Positions 8,498-17,443 of a stretch of DNA of 60,872 nucleotides are shown in pieces. Each line of letters begins with the position of its first letter. Position 1 is the stretch's first letter. The position numbers and the translations under genes are program-made. Source of the DNA: an uncultured Burkholderiales bacterium. GTDB lineage: Bacteria > Pseudomonadota > Gammaproteobacteria > Burkholderiales > Eutrophovitaceae. The notes beneath the pieces were generated by a model. It did not search any database. It saw only the letters and a program-made list of their open reading frames with translations, and was not told the DNA's origin. Location of the stretch: NCBI GenBank assembly GCA_951812315.1, contig CATOSA010000022.1, positions 1 through 60,872 of the forward strand, written 5' to 3'.

Positions 8498-9523
8498 TCA
8501 TGCAGCTGGCAGGTTCATCCGTTCCATCAGATAGCACAGGCAGTCCTGGCGGATGATCTGTTCATCCAGGGTCAGCATTGACGGCATTGTGCGGCGGGTG
8601 ATGCGCAATTCACCATCGCAAACTTCAAAATACTGGCTGGTCACGTCTTTGCCCTGTTCGTCTCGCGCGACCAGCGGCATGCTTGTGCCGGGGGCTACGC
8701 GTCCGAACCCGGTGCCTGCTTCGATTTCCCGGAAATTCATGTGACCGATCGCCGCATCGAGTTGCAGATCCGCGTGTCCATCGCCAACGTGAAAGGTCGT
8801 CGTGTCCGGAATCTTGACGACGGCAACGGTGTGAAACAGGTTGATGTCCTGCGTAGCTATTGATTTGGATGGGAAGTGGTCCAGATGAAGTGCGGCGTCG
8901 ACGAAGCCGTCGGCGTGCGCCACGGCAGCTGCGTCGCCCGGTTTGCCGCATTCGACTGTCGTTGAGGGGCAAATTTTCGCGAATGCAGCGGATTGCACGC
9001 CGCGTGGCCGCAAAAAATATACGACAGTGTGAGAAAACAGCGTCGCCAGATGAAGGAACTCGGGCTGCAGGGCATTGACACAGCCGTAGTGTGGATTGAG
9101 GCCGGTGTTGTTGTGAATGTCGATGCTGGCGAACACCTGGCGCACACGCATTTCCTCGACCACCTGCGCCATCATCACGTATTCGGGCGTCGAGGCCAGC
9201 GCGCTTGCCGGGTCGGCGCCTGGCCACACGCGATTGTAATCCGGTTGCCCGTTCATATGCCGTTGACCCAGTGCGGCAGCTTACACGTTGCCGATAAAAA
9301 CAGACAACGAACGGGACAGCTCGGATTTGGTATACCGATCGAGGATTCTCTGGATCGCGGTTAGTCCAGTGAATTCGTTACCATGCAACAGCACCGAAAC
9401 GAACAACGGTTCGGGTTTTCGCCCGCGCAAATGGATGAGCGTTGGCCCCGGCAGGACCTTGTGCAGGTTTTCGGCAGACGCGTCAATAAGACCGTCCGGG
9501 ACGTAATCGATGGCTGTGAGCAT
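8498..9523 (-). pseudogene. M14-type succinylglutamate desuccinylase/aspartoacylase-like enzyme interrupted by TAA
   Basis: The frame beginning at 9523 has the zinc motif HGNE (His47, Glu50) and runs to VFIGNV, where a TAA stands at 9281-9283. The same frame continues without any shift as AAALGQRHMNGQPDYNRVWPG, then IDIHNNTG (third zinc ligand, His137) and VECGKPGD (catalytic Glu191), and ends at 8498. The upstream part keeps only two zinc ligands, so neither half can be active alone. The complete protein would be 341 residues. Homologues have a sense codon after GNV. The gene lies downstream of the GCS2-type ligase on the same strand, which is also broken by one stop. Confidence 0.85.
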
Positions 9524-9658
9524 GCGTTGATTCGATTATTGTTTCTTGTTCGTCAATATATCAGTCAGGCGCTGGTGACCGATGGGTGCAACGTGCCGGG
9601 CAAGTTGCGCCGGGTTGTTTTGCGCCCAGCGAGCTGCTTTCTTTTAGTCTTGCGTTTC

Positions 9659-11080
9659 TTACAGTGGCCACTCATGTACCGGTGCGGCGCTGCGCTGCCC
9701 GGCAAGATAGTTGGCGGTTAAACGAAACAAGTCGCCGCCGCACAACTTCGCGTGGGCGCGTTGCCAGGCTGCACCATTCTGGCCGCTTGTGGTCCGGGCT
9801 TCTGCAACACCCAGGTAGCGCTCGATGTCATCGCCGTCAACACCGAGCAGTATCAGGCCTTCGCGTGCCATGTGAATGAGTTCGTCGTTCAACAGCGTTC
9901 GCACACTGACCTCCCGGCCATCGAGCCAGATCAGCTTCGCGTCCAGGCCATCGCGTGCGGCGCGGTAAAAGTTATCCTGGGCCACGGAAAATGGCAGGTC
10001 TGCTTCCGGTGGCGTGCGCAAGCCCGCCAGAAAACGCACCGCGCCGAAATACACTGCAGCGTTGGCAATCATGTCTACGATGGTTGGCCCCGCTGGAATG
10101 GGCCGGTGTTCGATGCGTAGATGTGGGACTTTGGCGTCATCAAAGCCGACCAGCAGGCGATTCCAGATCCAGATTGTGCCGTTGTGCAGGCGCAGGTGTG
10201 GAAGCTCCTCATTATTCTCAAACAGTGTCGGCAACAAGGTCGGATAGCGTTCAATATTCTCGCTGAACAACTCGACCGGATTCTCCGGCAGGTAGGCATT
10301 TCCGAACGTCACTCGCGATCGTTCCGGGTGACCGGCATCGCCCGTTTCCACTGCTTGCTCGAACAGTGGTATGCGTGTCTCCGCCCAAAGGGATTTTCCA
10401 AACAGGAACGGCGAATTCGCAGACAGCGCGACAATAGGTGCCGATACGATCATCGAGGCGTTCATGTAGCGAGACACCTCGCTTGCTGGTGACTGCAAAT
10501 GCACCTAAAATGACGTCGCCGCGGCTTCCAGCATGACGTCATCATGCGTCAGGGACAGATGCTCTTGTCCCTGAATGTCCAGCTGTAGCGGTTTTCCGCC
10601 TCGCAACGCCAGTACCTGTTGATTCAAGGCCTCGTAGCGGTTGCGGTCAGAGATGTTCTCCAGGCACAGGTCTTTTTCGCGAACCGTCGGCAGAATGCCG
10701 ATCATGATCATTGTCGCCTCGAGCTCGTTGGCGACGGCTACGCAATGGCGCCAGGTTTCGTCAAGTTCCTCTTCCAGTCGTCGCAGCGCACGCCCTGCCA
10801 GCGACTGCGGCGTTCCGTTGAGTTCAACGTTGAATCGGGACAGTTCCGGTACTACGAGCGGGCAGTGCAGTCGCGTCAGATACTCGACGTTGCGGGGTAG
10901 GGGAAAGTAGTTGTGATCCAGCAGCCACGCTTCCAGCTCGAATCCTCCGACGTGACCCGATTCGGCGAGTCGCCCGGATTCGCGCCAGGAATTGAGCGTG
11001 CGCGCTTCTTCGGCAACGTTCGCCATATAGCGTTTTGCCAGTTCGTTGCTGAAATTCGACCGGCCAATTTCTGTACCCAC
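9659..11080 (-). pseudogene. GCS2-family glutamate-cysteine ligase-like protein interrupted by TAG
   Basis: The frame starts with GTG at 11080 behind GGAGAAAG. It shows the carboxylate-amine ligase (GCS2, COG2170-like) features VGGFELEAWL, VPELSRFNVELN, IGILPTVREKDL and LTHDDVMLEAAATSF. A TAG at 10505-10507 follows, after which the same frame continues as VHLQSPASEVSRYMNASMIVSAPIVALSANSPFLFG and TRIPLFEQAV to 9659. From memory of the family, the segment normally reads TSFQ-hydrophobic-HLQ, so TAG replaces a conserved glutamine (CAG to TAG, one transition). The full product would be about 473 residues. These enzymes form gamma-glutamyl-type amides; its pairing with an M14 desuccinylase-like gene suggests a shared amide metabolite, not identified. 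Confidence 0.85.
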
Positions 11081-11401
11081 GTGCTTTCTCCACGGATTAT
11101 TCGCGACAGTTTGTATGTCTACCGCGATTTCGCTTTGACGTTGATCAAGGCTTTACATTGTGCATGTGGCACGATGCGACGAAACAACCGGGGGTTTTCG
11201 TTGATGACGCAATCTGGTTCAGCGATTTTCGCCGCTATAAAGGCCCTGTGCAGCGGTTGGTGATGCTTTGATCGCGTTGCGTTTCCGTTCCCCCGTTGTT
11301 AAGAAGACGATTCTATGCAATTCGATGTTTCGTTAAACTAGCGCTGAAGGGCTTCTGGCCGCCCATTGATCACAATCGCGTTAACAGACTCTGGTAATCA
11401 A
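11081..11401. other. Intergenic region between divergent genes
   Basis: The 321 bases separate the GCS2-like gene (minus) from the universal stress protein gene (plus) and presumably hold both promoters. I could not pick out convincing -35/-10 pairs, and no gene is seen. Confidence 0.45.
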
Positions 11402-11833
11402 ATGAACACAATACTTGTAGCAATCGACGGATCCGATAATGCCATGCGCGCACTCGACGAGGCGCTCAAAGTGTTTTCCAAGGACTCGCTTCACATCCAT
11501 CTCCTGACGGTCGCGGAAGAAATCCATATGAATGAAGTGCTGTTCAAGGACACGCCCAGTGGTATGAACCAGGTTCAGGAAGAGCATAAGGCGGCCTGCC
11601 TCAAACTTCTCGAACCCGCAAAGCGCAAACTCGAGCAAGCCAGCGTTTCGCACGATACCCATATCGAAATTGGTCAGCCGGCGCAGACCATTGCCGAGTT
11701 CGCGACAACTTATCACTGCTCAATGATCGTGGTTGGCACAAGCGGTGCCGGTGCCATCCGCTCCATCGTCGTCGGCTCGGTTGCCAATAAGGTCGTCCAT
11801 CTTTCAAAGGTGCCGGTGCTGTTGGTCAAATAG
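11402..11833 (+). CDS. Universal stress protein (UspA family)
   Basis: This is a single-domain 143-residue Usp. The ATG at 11402 gives the typical start MNTILVAIDGSDNAMRALDEAL. The ATP-binding signature G-2x-G-9x-G-S/T is complete near the C-terminus (VVGTSGAGAIRSIVVGSVANKV), placing it with the ATP-binding UspFG/MJ0577 type rather than non-binding UspA. It is cytoplasmic. The 3' end of the gene lies inside a short tandem repeat (11824-11875), and a MITE-like element starts 80 bases after the stop. Confidence 0.85.
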   Translation: MNTILVAIDGSDNAMRALDEALKVFSKDSLHIHLLTVAEEIHMNEVLFKDTPSGMNQVQEEHKAACLKLLEPAKRKLEQASVSHDTHIEIGQPAQTIAEFATTYHCSMIVVGTSGAGAIRSIVVGSVANKVVHLSKVPVLLVK

Positions 11834-11875
11834 CTGCGCTGGTCAAATGGCTACGCCAGGTCAAATGGCTGCGCC
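11824..11875 (+). repeat. Three tandem copies of a 17-18 bp unit at the usp stop
   Basis: Copies start at 11824, 11841 and 11859 with the pattern GGTCAAATRGCTRCGCC and only one or two differences each. The first copy contains the last codons and the TAG of the universal stress protein, so the unit has been copied from the gene end by local duplication, probably slippage. Confidence 0.7.
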
Positions 11876-11913
11876 CGGCAAGTCGTCGCCAGCACGCCCG
11901 TGTCTGGCGCGAC

Positions 11914-12113
11914 CTAGCAGTCTGTCGGACTCAGGATGATTCGGCTGCAACCGTGGGAGAGCGGCCCATATTTCACCGATTTCTCCTTACGTATTCCCGA
12001 TATGCGCAGCTTCATCGAAGTGCGTGAAATCGTTAAAATCTGTGCTCGCTCTCCCCTGGTTTAAATAGAACCGCTGTTTCGCTTTCGAACCCCTAAGTCC
12101 GACAGACTGCTAG
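11914..12113. mobile_element. MITE-like 200-bp element with 22-bp terminal inverted repeats
   Basis: The left end 11914-11935 begins CTAGCAGTCTGTCGGACT and the right end 12092-12113 is its reverse complement with one mismatch out of 22. CTAG is at both extreme ends, so a CTAG/TA target duplication is possible. The interior is 156 bases with no transposase; it has one short frame of about 38 codons ending at 12063. This structure fits a non-autonomous element mobilised in trans. An 11-base direct copy of the inner end sequence (TCTGTCGGACT) recurs at 12124-12134, suggesting a remnant of a second copy. The remaining sequence up to uup (12305) shows nothing else. The parent insertion sequence is not in the window. 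Confidence 0.6.
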
Positions 12114-12304
12114 CGGCAATTGATCTGTCGGACTGATCACGAAGTAGAATTGCGCACTGCATGGTCCAGTGTGTGCCGCATTGCGGCTTCGTTTGGCGCG
12201 ACTTCGTTTTTCGTTTCTTGCGGCGCCCTCTGATGCGTGTAGCGCCTCGTTAACCTGTCGTTCAAGACTCGCCGTATCTATTCTCCCATGAAGCACTACA
12301 CAAG

Positions 12305-14263
12305 ATGCCTCTGATCTCTTTGGCCCGTGGACATCTGGCGTATGGCGACGTTGCCTTGCTCGAAAACGTCGAAATGTTGCTCGATGCAAAGGAACGGGTC
12401 GCACTGATCGGTCGCAATGGCAGTGGCAAGTCATCGCTTCTTGCGGCGCTCGCCGGCGCACGACAACTGGACGACGGTGAAATATGGCGAGCGCCCGGGG
12501 TACGAATCGGCCACGTGCCGCAAGAGCCGGAGCTTGTTGAAACACAAACCGTATTCGAGTCAATCGTCGGTGGAATGGGGGACGTTTCGACCCTGGTGGG
12601 CGATTACCACAAGGTATCCCACCAGCTGGGTGACGCCGATGCAGATACTGATGCATTGCTTGCGCGCTTGCACGATTTACAGGCCTCACTCGAAGCCATT
12701 GATGCATGGTCATACGTATCTCAGGCCGAGCGAACCATTCAGCAGTTTGCACTCGATGCCGAGGCGAGCGTCGGCACTTTGTCCGGCGGACAGAAAAAAC
12801 GGCTCGCCCTGGCCAGCTCGCCGGACGTGTTGCTGCTCGATGAACCGACCAACCATCTTGACATCGACGCTATCGCCTGGCTCGAGGAACTGCTGCTAGG
12901 CTCGGCGGTGACGCTGATGTTCATCACTCACGATCGGCGTTTGCTCGATCGGCTGGCGACTCGTGTTATTGAACTGGATCGCGGCAAGTTGAGTGATTTT
13001 CCAGGCTCGTTTGCACAGTACCAGGCCCGCAAGGAGCGGTCCCTCGCAGAAGAAGCCCTGGCGAATCGCAAGGCCGACAAGCTATTGCGCGAAGAGGAGG
13101 TGTGGATACGCAAAGGAATCGAGGCCCGTCGTACACGTTCTGCGTCACGTATCGTGCGCTTGGAACATCTTCGCGAAGCAAGGGCGCAATGGCGCGAACG
13201 CATCGGGCGTGTCAAGCTTCAAGTGGCACGCGGCGAGTCCAGCGGTGAACTTGTTGCCGAGATGGAGCATGTCAGCAAGTCGTTCGGCGATCACGAAATC
13301 GTGCGGGATTTTTCCTGCCGGATCATGCGTGGCGACAAGATTGGTGTCGTCGGCCCCAACGGAGCAGGGAAAACCACCTTGCTCAAACTGATACTGGGCG
13401 AACTCGAGGCCGATGCCGGCAGGATCCGGCGGGGGACTCGCGTGCAGGTCGCGTATTTCGATCAGTTTCGTGAAGTTCTGGATCCGCAAGCTGCGCTCGT
13501 CGATGTCATATCTCCGGGATCGGACTACGTCGAAATCGGCAGTCAGCGCAAACACGTCATCGGCTATCTGGGCGAGTTCCTGTTTTCGCCACAGCGCGCA
13601 CGCTCGCCGGTGAAAAGTCTGTCCGGCGGGGAACGTAACCGCTTGTTGCTTGCCCGCCTGTTTTCCCGGCCGGCAAATGTGCTCGTTCTGGACGAACCGA
13701 CCAACGATCTTGATATCGAAACGCTCGAACTGCTCGAAGAACTGCTTCAGGGTTACAGCGGCACGTTGTTTCTGGTCAGCCATGACCGGGCCTTTCTGGA
13801 CAACGTCGTGACCCATGTCATCGCATCGACGGGTGACGGAAACTGGCTGGAAAATGCCGGTGGTTACGACGACTGGGTCGCCTACAACGGCTCCAAACCA
13901 CGCGATGAGTCGGCGCGGCCACTAAAAAGGCGCGATGAGCCTGCACTGTCGCGACAAAAGCGCGATGCAAATACGGGTGCTCGTGCCGTCAGTGAGGATT
14001 CTTCCGGCTCAAAGCGCCCAACCGGGCGCAAACGGCCGGTAAAACTGGGATTTCGCGAGCAATGCGAACTTGAGGCTTTCCCCGCGAAAATAGCCGGCCT
14101 TGAGGCCGAGCAGACTGAGCTAACGCAACGCATTGAAGATCCAAAGCTTTATACCAACGACACAGCCGAAGCCCAGCGCATCGCGTCGCGTTTGGCGGCC
14201 ATTGAGGACGAGTTGACCCAGTTGCTCGAACGGTGGGAAGAACTGGAATCGCGAAAGGGCTGA
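12305..14263 (+). CDS. uup: ABC-F ATPase Uup
   Basis: This is a 652-residue ABC-F protein with two nucleotide-binding domains and no membrane segments. Walker A motifs are GRNGSGKSS (36-44) and GPNGAGKTT (from 350). Signature motifs are LSGGQKKRLALA and LSGGERNRLLLA, and both Walker B segments read LDEPTN-LDI. The C-terminal region after residue 550 is charged, ending in a coiled coil (AFPAKIAGLEAEQTELTQRI ... AAIEDELTQLLERWEELE), the DNA-binding coiled-coil domain that separates Uup from EttA and YheS. ABC-F proteins act on ribosomes, and Uup affects transposon precise excision. The gene stands directly after the MITE-like element, whose insertion left the coding sequence intact. Confidence 0.9.
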   Translation: MPLISLARGHLAYGDVALLENVEMLLDAKERVALIGRNGSGKSSLLAALAGARQLDDGEIWRAPGVRIGHVPQEPELVETQTVFESIVGGMGDVSTLVGDYHKVSHQLGDADADTDALLARLHDLQASLEAIDAWSYVSQAERTIQQFALDAEASVGTLSGGQKKRLALASSPDVLLLDEPTNHLDIDAIAWLEELLLGSAVTLMFITHDRRLLDRLATRVIELDRGKLSDFPGSFAQYQARKERSLAEEALANRKADKLLREEEVWIRKGIEARRTRSASRIVRLEHLREARAQWRERIGRVKLQVARGESSGELVAEMEHVSKSFGDHEIVRDFSCRIMRGDKIGVVGPNGAGKTTLLKLILGELEADAGRIRRGTRVQVAYFDQFREVLDPQAALVDVISPGSDYVEIGSQRKHVIGYLGEFLFSPQRARSPVKSLSGGERNRLLLARLFSRPANVLVLDEPTNDLDIETLELLEELLQGYSGTLFLVSHDRAFLDNVVTHVIASTGDGNWLENAGGYDDWVAYNGSKPRDESARPLKRRDEPALSRQKRDANTGARAVSEDSSGSKRPTGRKRPVKLGFREQCELEAFPAKIAGLEAEQTELTQRIEDPKLYTNDTAEAQRIASRLAAIEDELTQLLERWEELESRKG

Positions 14264-14371
14264 GCGGGTCAAAATTTCAGTTTGTCCCGGCGCTGCCCAC
14301 TGAGTAGAATCGCGGACAATCTTTTTGCCGCGTTAGACATGCAGCGCCCGCCCGCGCATGTATTTTCCTGA

Positions 14372-15058
14372 ATGAAAGCATATTCCCTTCTTGTCGTTCT
14401 ATTGTTGTGTGCAGCCGTCTCTGGCTGTGGTTCGCGCGTTATCAAGACTGAAGACGGCGCGCCGCCGGTCTATCGAATGGATGATGGAAGCCCGTGCGAG
14501 GCACCGGCGGGCTATCCGGACATTCTCGAATCATCGGGCACGCAGCAGGCAAGAGAATTATTTCTCGCATCGACACTTCCGGTAGTCACGTCCGAGGGCG
14601 TCAAGGACCTTCCGTCCCTCGAGGAAATTGATGCCGCGCTCTATATTTCCTGCGGCGAATACGCGGCGCGTGAAATTTCAAAGGACATTTTGCGCCACCA
14701 CCGGGATATCTATCAGCAATTGCGTCTGCGATATCTTGCGCTTGGCGTCCAGAGCTGGCTCGACGCTCCTGACGGGTACGAAACGTCCGGAAAAGTTTGT
14801 TCGTTTATCTTCAATGGCGACAGGCCGGATGCGCGCAACAGAACCCGGCTGGTGCCGCAAGAAACCACTGCTGATGACTGTGCAGTGCACGTTAATTCCA
14901 ATGGTGGCACCCACGTGCTTCTTGGGTGTAGCGCCGGCCGTTGGAAAATACACTGGGCACCGCAGCGCATTCTGGCCGGCCCCAATGGATGGACGAATCG
15001 CCGCGATTCTCTGGCCGGCACCCGCTACGTTCCGAACCCGGACTGCAGTTGGGGTTAG
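14372..15058 (+). CDS. Putative lipoprotein of unknown function
   Basis: The 228-residue product has a lipoprotein signal peptide (MKAYSLLVVLLLCAAVSGCGS, lipobox VSGC, Cys19). The mature part is mixed alpha/beta with several cysteines (SPCEAP, YISCGEYA, KVCSFIF, DDCAVH, LLGCSAG, NPDCSWG), probably forming disulfides. No catalytic motif is recognised. It begins 108 bases after uup on the same strand and could be cotranscribed, but a weak ribosome site and the gap leave that open. No terminator is seen after it, and the sequence between 15059 and 15251 contains nothing identifiable. Confidence 0.65.
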   Translation: MKAYSLLVVLLLCAAVSGCGSRVIKTEDGAPPVYRMDDGSPCEAPAGYPDILESSGTQQARELFLASTLPVVTSEGVKDLPSLEEIDAALYISCGEYAAREISKDILRHHRDIYQQLRLRYLALGVQSWLDAPDGYETSGKVCSFIFNGDRPDARNRTRLVPQETTADDCAVHVNSNGGTHVLLGCSAGRWKIHWAPQRILAGPNGWTNRRDSLAGTRYVPNPDCSWG

Positions 15059-15251
15059 ACCCGATGGGACTGGGAGTCGAATCGGGAGGTTTGCAGCTTA
15101 GCTCAACCTGACCAGCGTGCTTGTCCGCGGACGGAAGTGACGGCGACTGTTATGGCGACGCCACTTCCACCACTGCTTCCACGATTGCGAGAGTGTCAAA
15201 TAACACCGAACTGACTGAAAACGCTTCTATCAGTGTCGCGAAGTTGCTCGG

Positions 15252-15849
15252 TTACGCAACCCAGCGCAAGAGCATCTCGAAGAGATCTTCGTCGCTAGCC
15301 ATGTCGGAAAGTGCCTGCGATACTGCGTCGTTGACCAGCTGATTGCTTTGTTGTTCGCGCGGAGGCGCGGCCGATGTTTTGCGTGTCACCACGAAATACT
15401 CGCGATCATATGTCGCATCGACATTGTCTGCTGTGACAAACACGTTGGCTTTCAGGTTGGTCTCAAAGTCGAGCGGTCTCTTGACTGAGCTCAGTTCCAG
15501 ATCGCTGATCGCTACGGTTAGCGACCGCTTCGTGGCACCGCCTTCCGGTACAACGTCGAAGCCGCGACTCTCCAGCACTTCCTTCATGGCTTCGCGCACC
15601 TGTGCGGTGAAATCTTCATCAAGCACGACGTCAAACATTCCCTTGTTCGGATCGCCGACCTCGCCAAGTTTTTTCGACGGACGGTTGTCGACTACTTGCA
15701 ATCCGATGCTTTTGTCAGAAGTAATCGGCTCGTTTGCTGCGTCGATAGACGGATCCAGATGCAAACTCTGGGGTTTTGGCATACATCCCTGAAACAGCAG
15801 CGCCAACAGCAACAAGCCAGGCAGTGCGATCTGATACTTCTTTGTTCAT
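15252..15849 (-). CDS. YajG-like lipoprotein (start interrupted by one extra base)
   Basis: The mature protein (about 175 residues after the lipobox Cys) resembles the YajG lipoprotein family: LHLDPSIDAA, IGLQVVDNRPSKKLGEVGD, then EVLESRGFDVV and SDLELSSVKRPLDFET. The open frame begins only at a TTG at 15815 within the signal peptide. An ATG with a good AGGAG site lies at 15847-15849, one base out of frame. Removing one A from the AAA run at 15841-15843 restores MNKKYQIALPGLLLL leading into LLFQGC, an ideal lipoprotein signal. The start is therefore placed at 15849 and the extra base is noted as either mutation or sequencing error. Confidence 0.65.
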
Positions 15850-16323
15850 CTCGATTCTCCTCTTTCCCTCATAACACTTGAAAATTTCAGTACTAAACTG
15901 GCTAACTCAGTCAGCCTTGCGAAACCCGGACAACCAACTTCCCAATGTATTGCCCCAAAACGTGAAACGGTTGATCATCGGGTCGCAGGACATTCCCGAA
16001 ATTGCCCCACATATAGTCCGGTGAAGTGGCAACAACAGGCGAACTCAGTAGGTCATTCGAATCCAGCGCAGTCGTACAATGCTTTGGACAACAAACATTA
16101 CTACGCATTGAGCACAATCTCGCAAACGGCTACCTTCCGTATGAAAGCCGACGCCTGGACTATTGCAATACCAAATCGATCTGTTCGGTCGATTTCGAGT
16201 TATCGCAGCCTGTGGTGAAACGTAGCATCGCGACTTCGTGCTTCGCCTACCTCTTCACCCGTGGCCCCTGCTAACCGTATACTCGACAACAACTGATCCG
16301 AATCACCTGCCGGAGGACTGCCC
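15850..16323. other. Intergenic region, no gene recognised
   Basis: This 474-base stretch lies between the YajG-like gene (minus) and the persulfide dioxygenase gene (plus). Two plus-strand frames around 16020-16270 have no ribosome sites or recognisable residues. The CGGAGGA site of the next gene is at its right end. Confidence 0.5.
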
Positions 16324-17397
16324 GTGCTGATATTCAGACAACTGTTCGACCCGCAATCGTGGACATACACCTACCTGCTCGGCGACGACAAGACAAATGA
16401 AGCGATTCTTGTCGATCCCGTCTTTGAACAGGTGCGCCGCGATGCGGCGCTCATCAACGAGCTTGGCCTGAAGCTGGTGGCGACGGCAGAAACTCACGTT
16501 CACGCTGATCATGTCACCGGCGGCTGGATGCTCAAGCGCCAGTTCGGGAGCGACATCGTGATATCCGAGGCAAGTAATGCCGAGGGTGCCGATCGTTACG
16601 TCGTTGACGGGGACATGATTTCGTTCGGAAAGCGTTACATCCAGGTGCGGGCGACGCCGGGTCATACTGATGGTTGCCTGACTTATGTGCTTGACTACGA
16701 AAGCATGGCTTTTACCGGCGATTGCCTGCTGATTCGCGGTAGCGGCCGGACTGATTTCCAGCAAGGCGAAGCGCGTGATATGTACCGCTCGGTCCATACA
16801 AAGATATTCACTTTGCCTGAGCAGTGCCTTTTGTATCCGGGGCACGACTATCGCGGACTTACCGTGACCAGCGTCAGCGAAGAGCGCAAGTTCAATCCCC
16901 GGCTTGGCGGGCAGATTGGCGAGCAGGATTTTGCCGGCTACATGGAAAACCTCAACCTTCCTCACCCGAAGCAAATCGACGTGGCTGTTCCGGCCAATAT
17001 GCGCTGCGGGCAGCCGGAAGGCGAGGTGGATGCACTCGATGCACAGACATGGGCGGCGCTGAAGTACACATTCGCCGGAATCTGGGAAATCGAACCGCAA
17101 GCATTTGAAGAAGCGGCGGACAGGGCACAGTTAATCGACGTGCGTGAACCGGTTGAATATGACGGTCCGCTCGGCCACATCCACGATTCCACACTCATAC
17201 CGCTTGGCGAGCTGGCCAAGCATACGGACGAACTCGATCGCGAGCGGCCGATCGTCGCCGTCTGCCGCTCGGGCGCACGTTCGGCGCAGGCGGTGGTATT
17301 GCTGCAAAAAGCAGGTTTTTCCCGGGTCGCGAACCTTGCCGGCGGCATGTTGCGCTGGCGCGCCGCCGGTTACGCGGTTGAAAATGGCGGAGACTGA
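16324..17397 (+). CDS. Persulfide dioxygenase-rhodanese fusion (ETHE1-like)
   Basis: This 357-residue protein fuses two sulfur-metabolism domains. Residues 1-235 are an ETHE1-type metallo-beta-lactamase fold with THVHADH (His58, His60, Asp62, His63), His114 in TPGHTDGC, Asp133 in FTGDCL and YPGHDYRG. The family uses one Fe(II) to oxidise glutathione persulfide to sulfite. Residues 250-357 are a rhodanese domain with the active cysteine Cys314 in VCRSGARSA. Such PDO-rhodanese fusions are known from other Pseudomonadota and link persulfide oxidation to thiosulfate formation. The GTG start has CGGAGGA six bases upstream. No sulfide:quinone oxidoreductase gene is in the window. Confidence 0.88.
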   Translation: MLIFRQLFDPQSWTYTYLLGDDKTNEAILVDPVFEQVRRDAALINELGLKLVATAETHVHADHVTGGWMLKRQFGSDIVISEASNAEGADRYVVDGDMISFGKRYIQVRATPGHTDGCLTYVLDYESMAFTGDCLLIRGSGRTDFQQGEARDMYRSVHTKIFTLPEQCLLYPGHDYRGLTVTSVSEERKFNPRLGGQIGEQDFAGYMENLNLPHPKQIDVAVPANMRCGQPEGEVDALDAQTWAALKYTFAGIWEIEPQAFEEAADRAQLIDVREPVEYDGPLGHIHDSTLIPLGELAKHTDELDRERPIVAVCRSGARSAQAVVLLQKAGFSRVANLAGGMLRWRAAGYAVENGGD

Positions 17398-17443
17398 GCC
17401 ATTGAAAATCGCCCGTTCCGATTCCAGGTCGAGGTAGCTGGTT

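Noticed and set aside
10505..10507. Selenocysteine or pyrrolysine insertion at the in-frame stops
   Set aside because: No UGA is involved, the expected residues are Gln or Tyr, and no recoding hairpin or special tRNA gene is visible.
12093..12752. Long reading frame on the minus strand across the start of uup
   Set aside because: It is a shadow of uup and of the MITE-like region, with no family features and a composition typical of antisense frames.
16303..17100. Minus-strand frame of 265 codons opposite the persulfide dioxygenase
   Set aside because: The plus strand carries the full catalytic motifs of both domains, so the opposite frame is a shadow.
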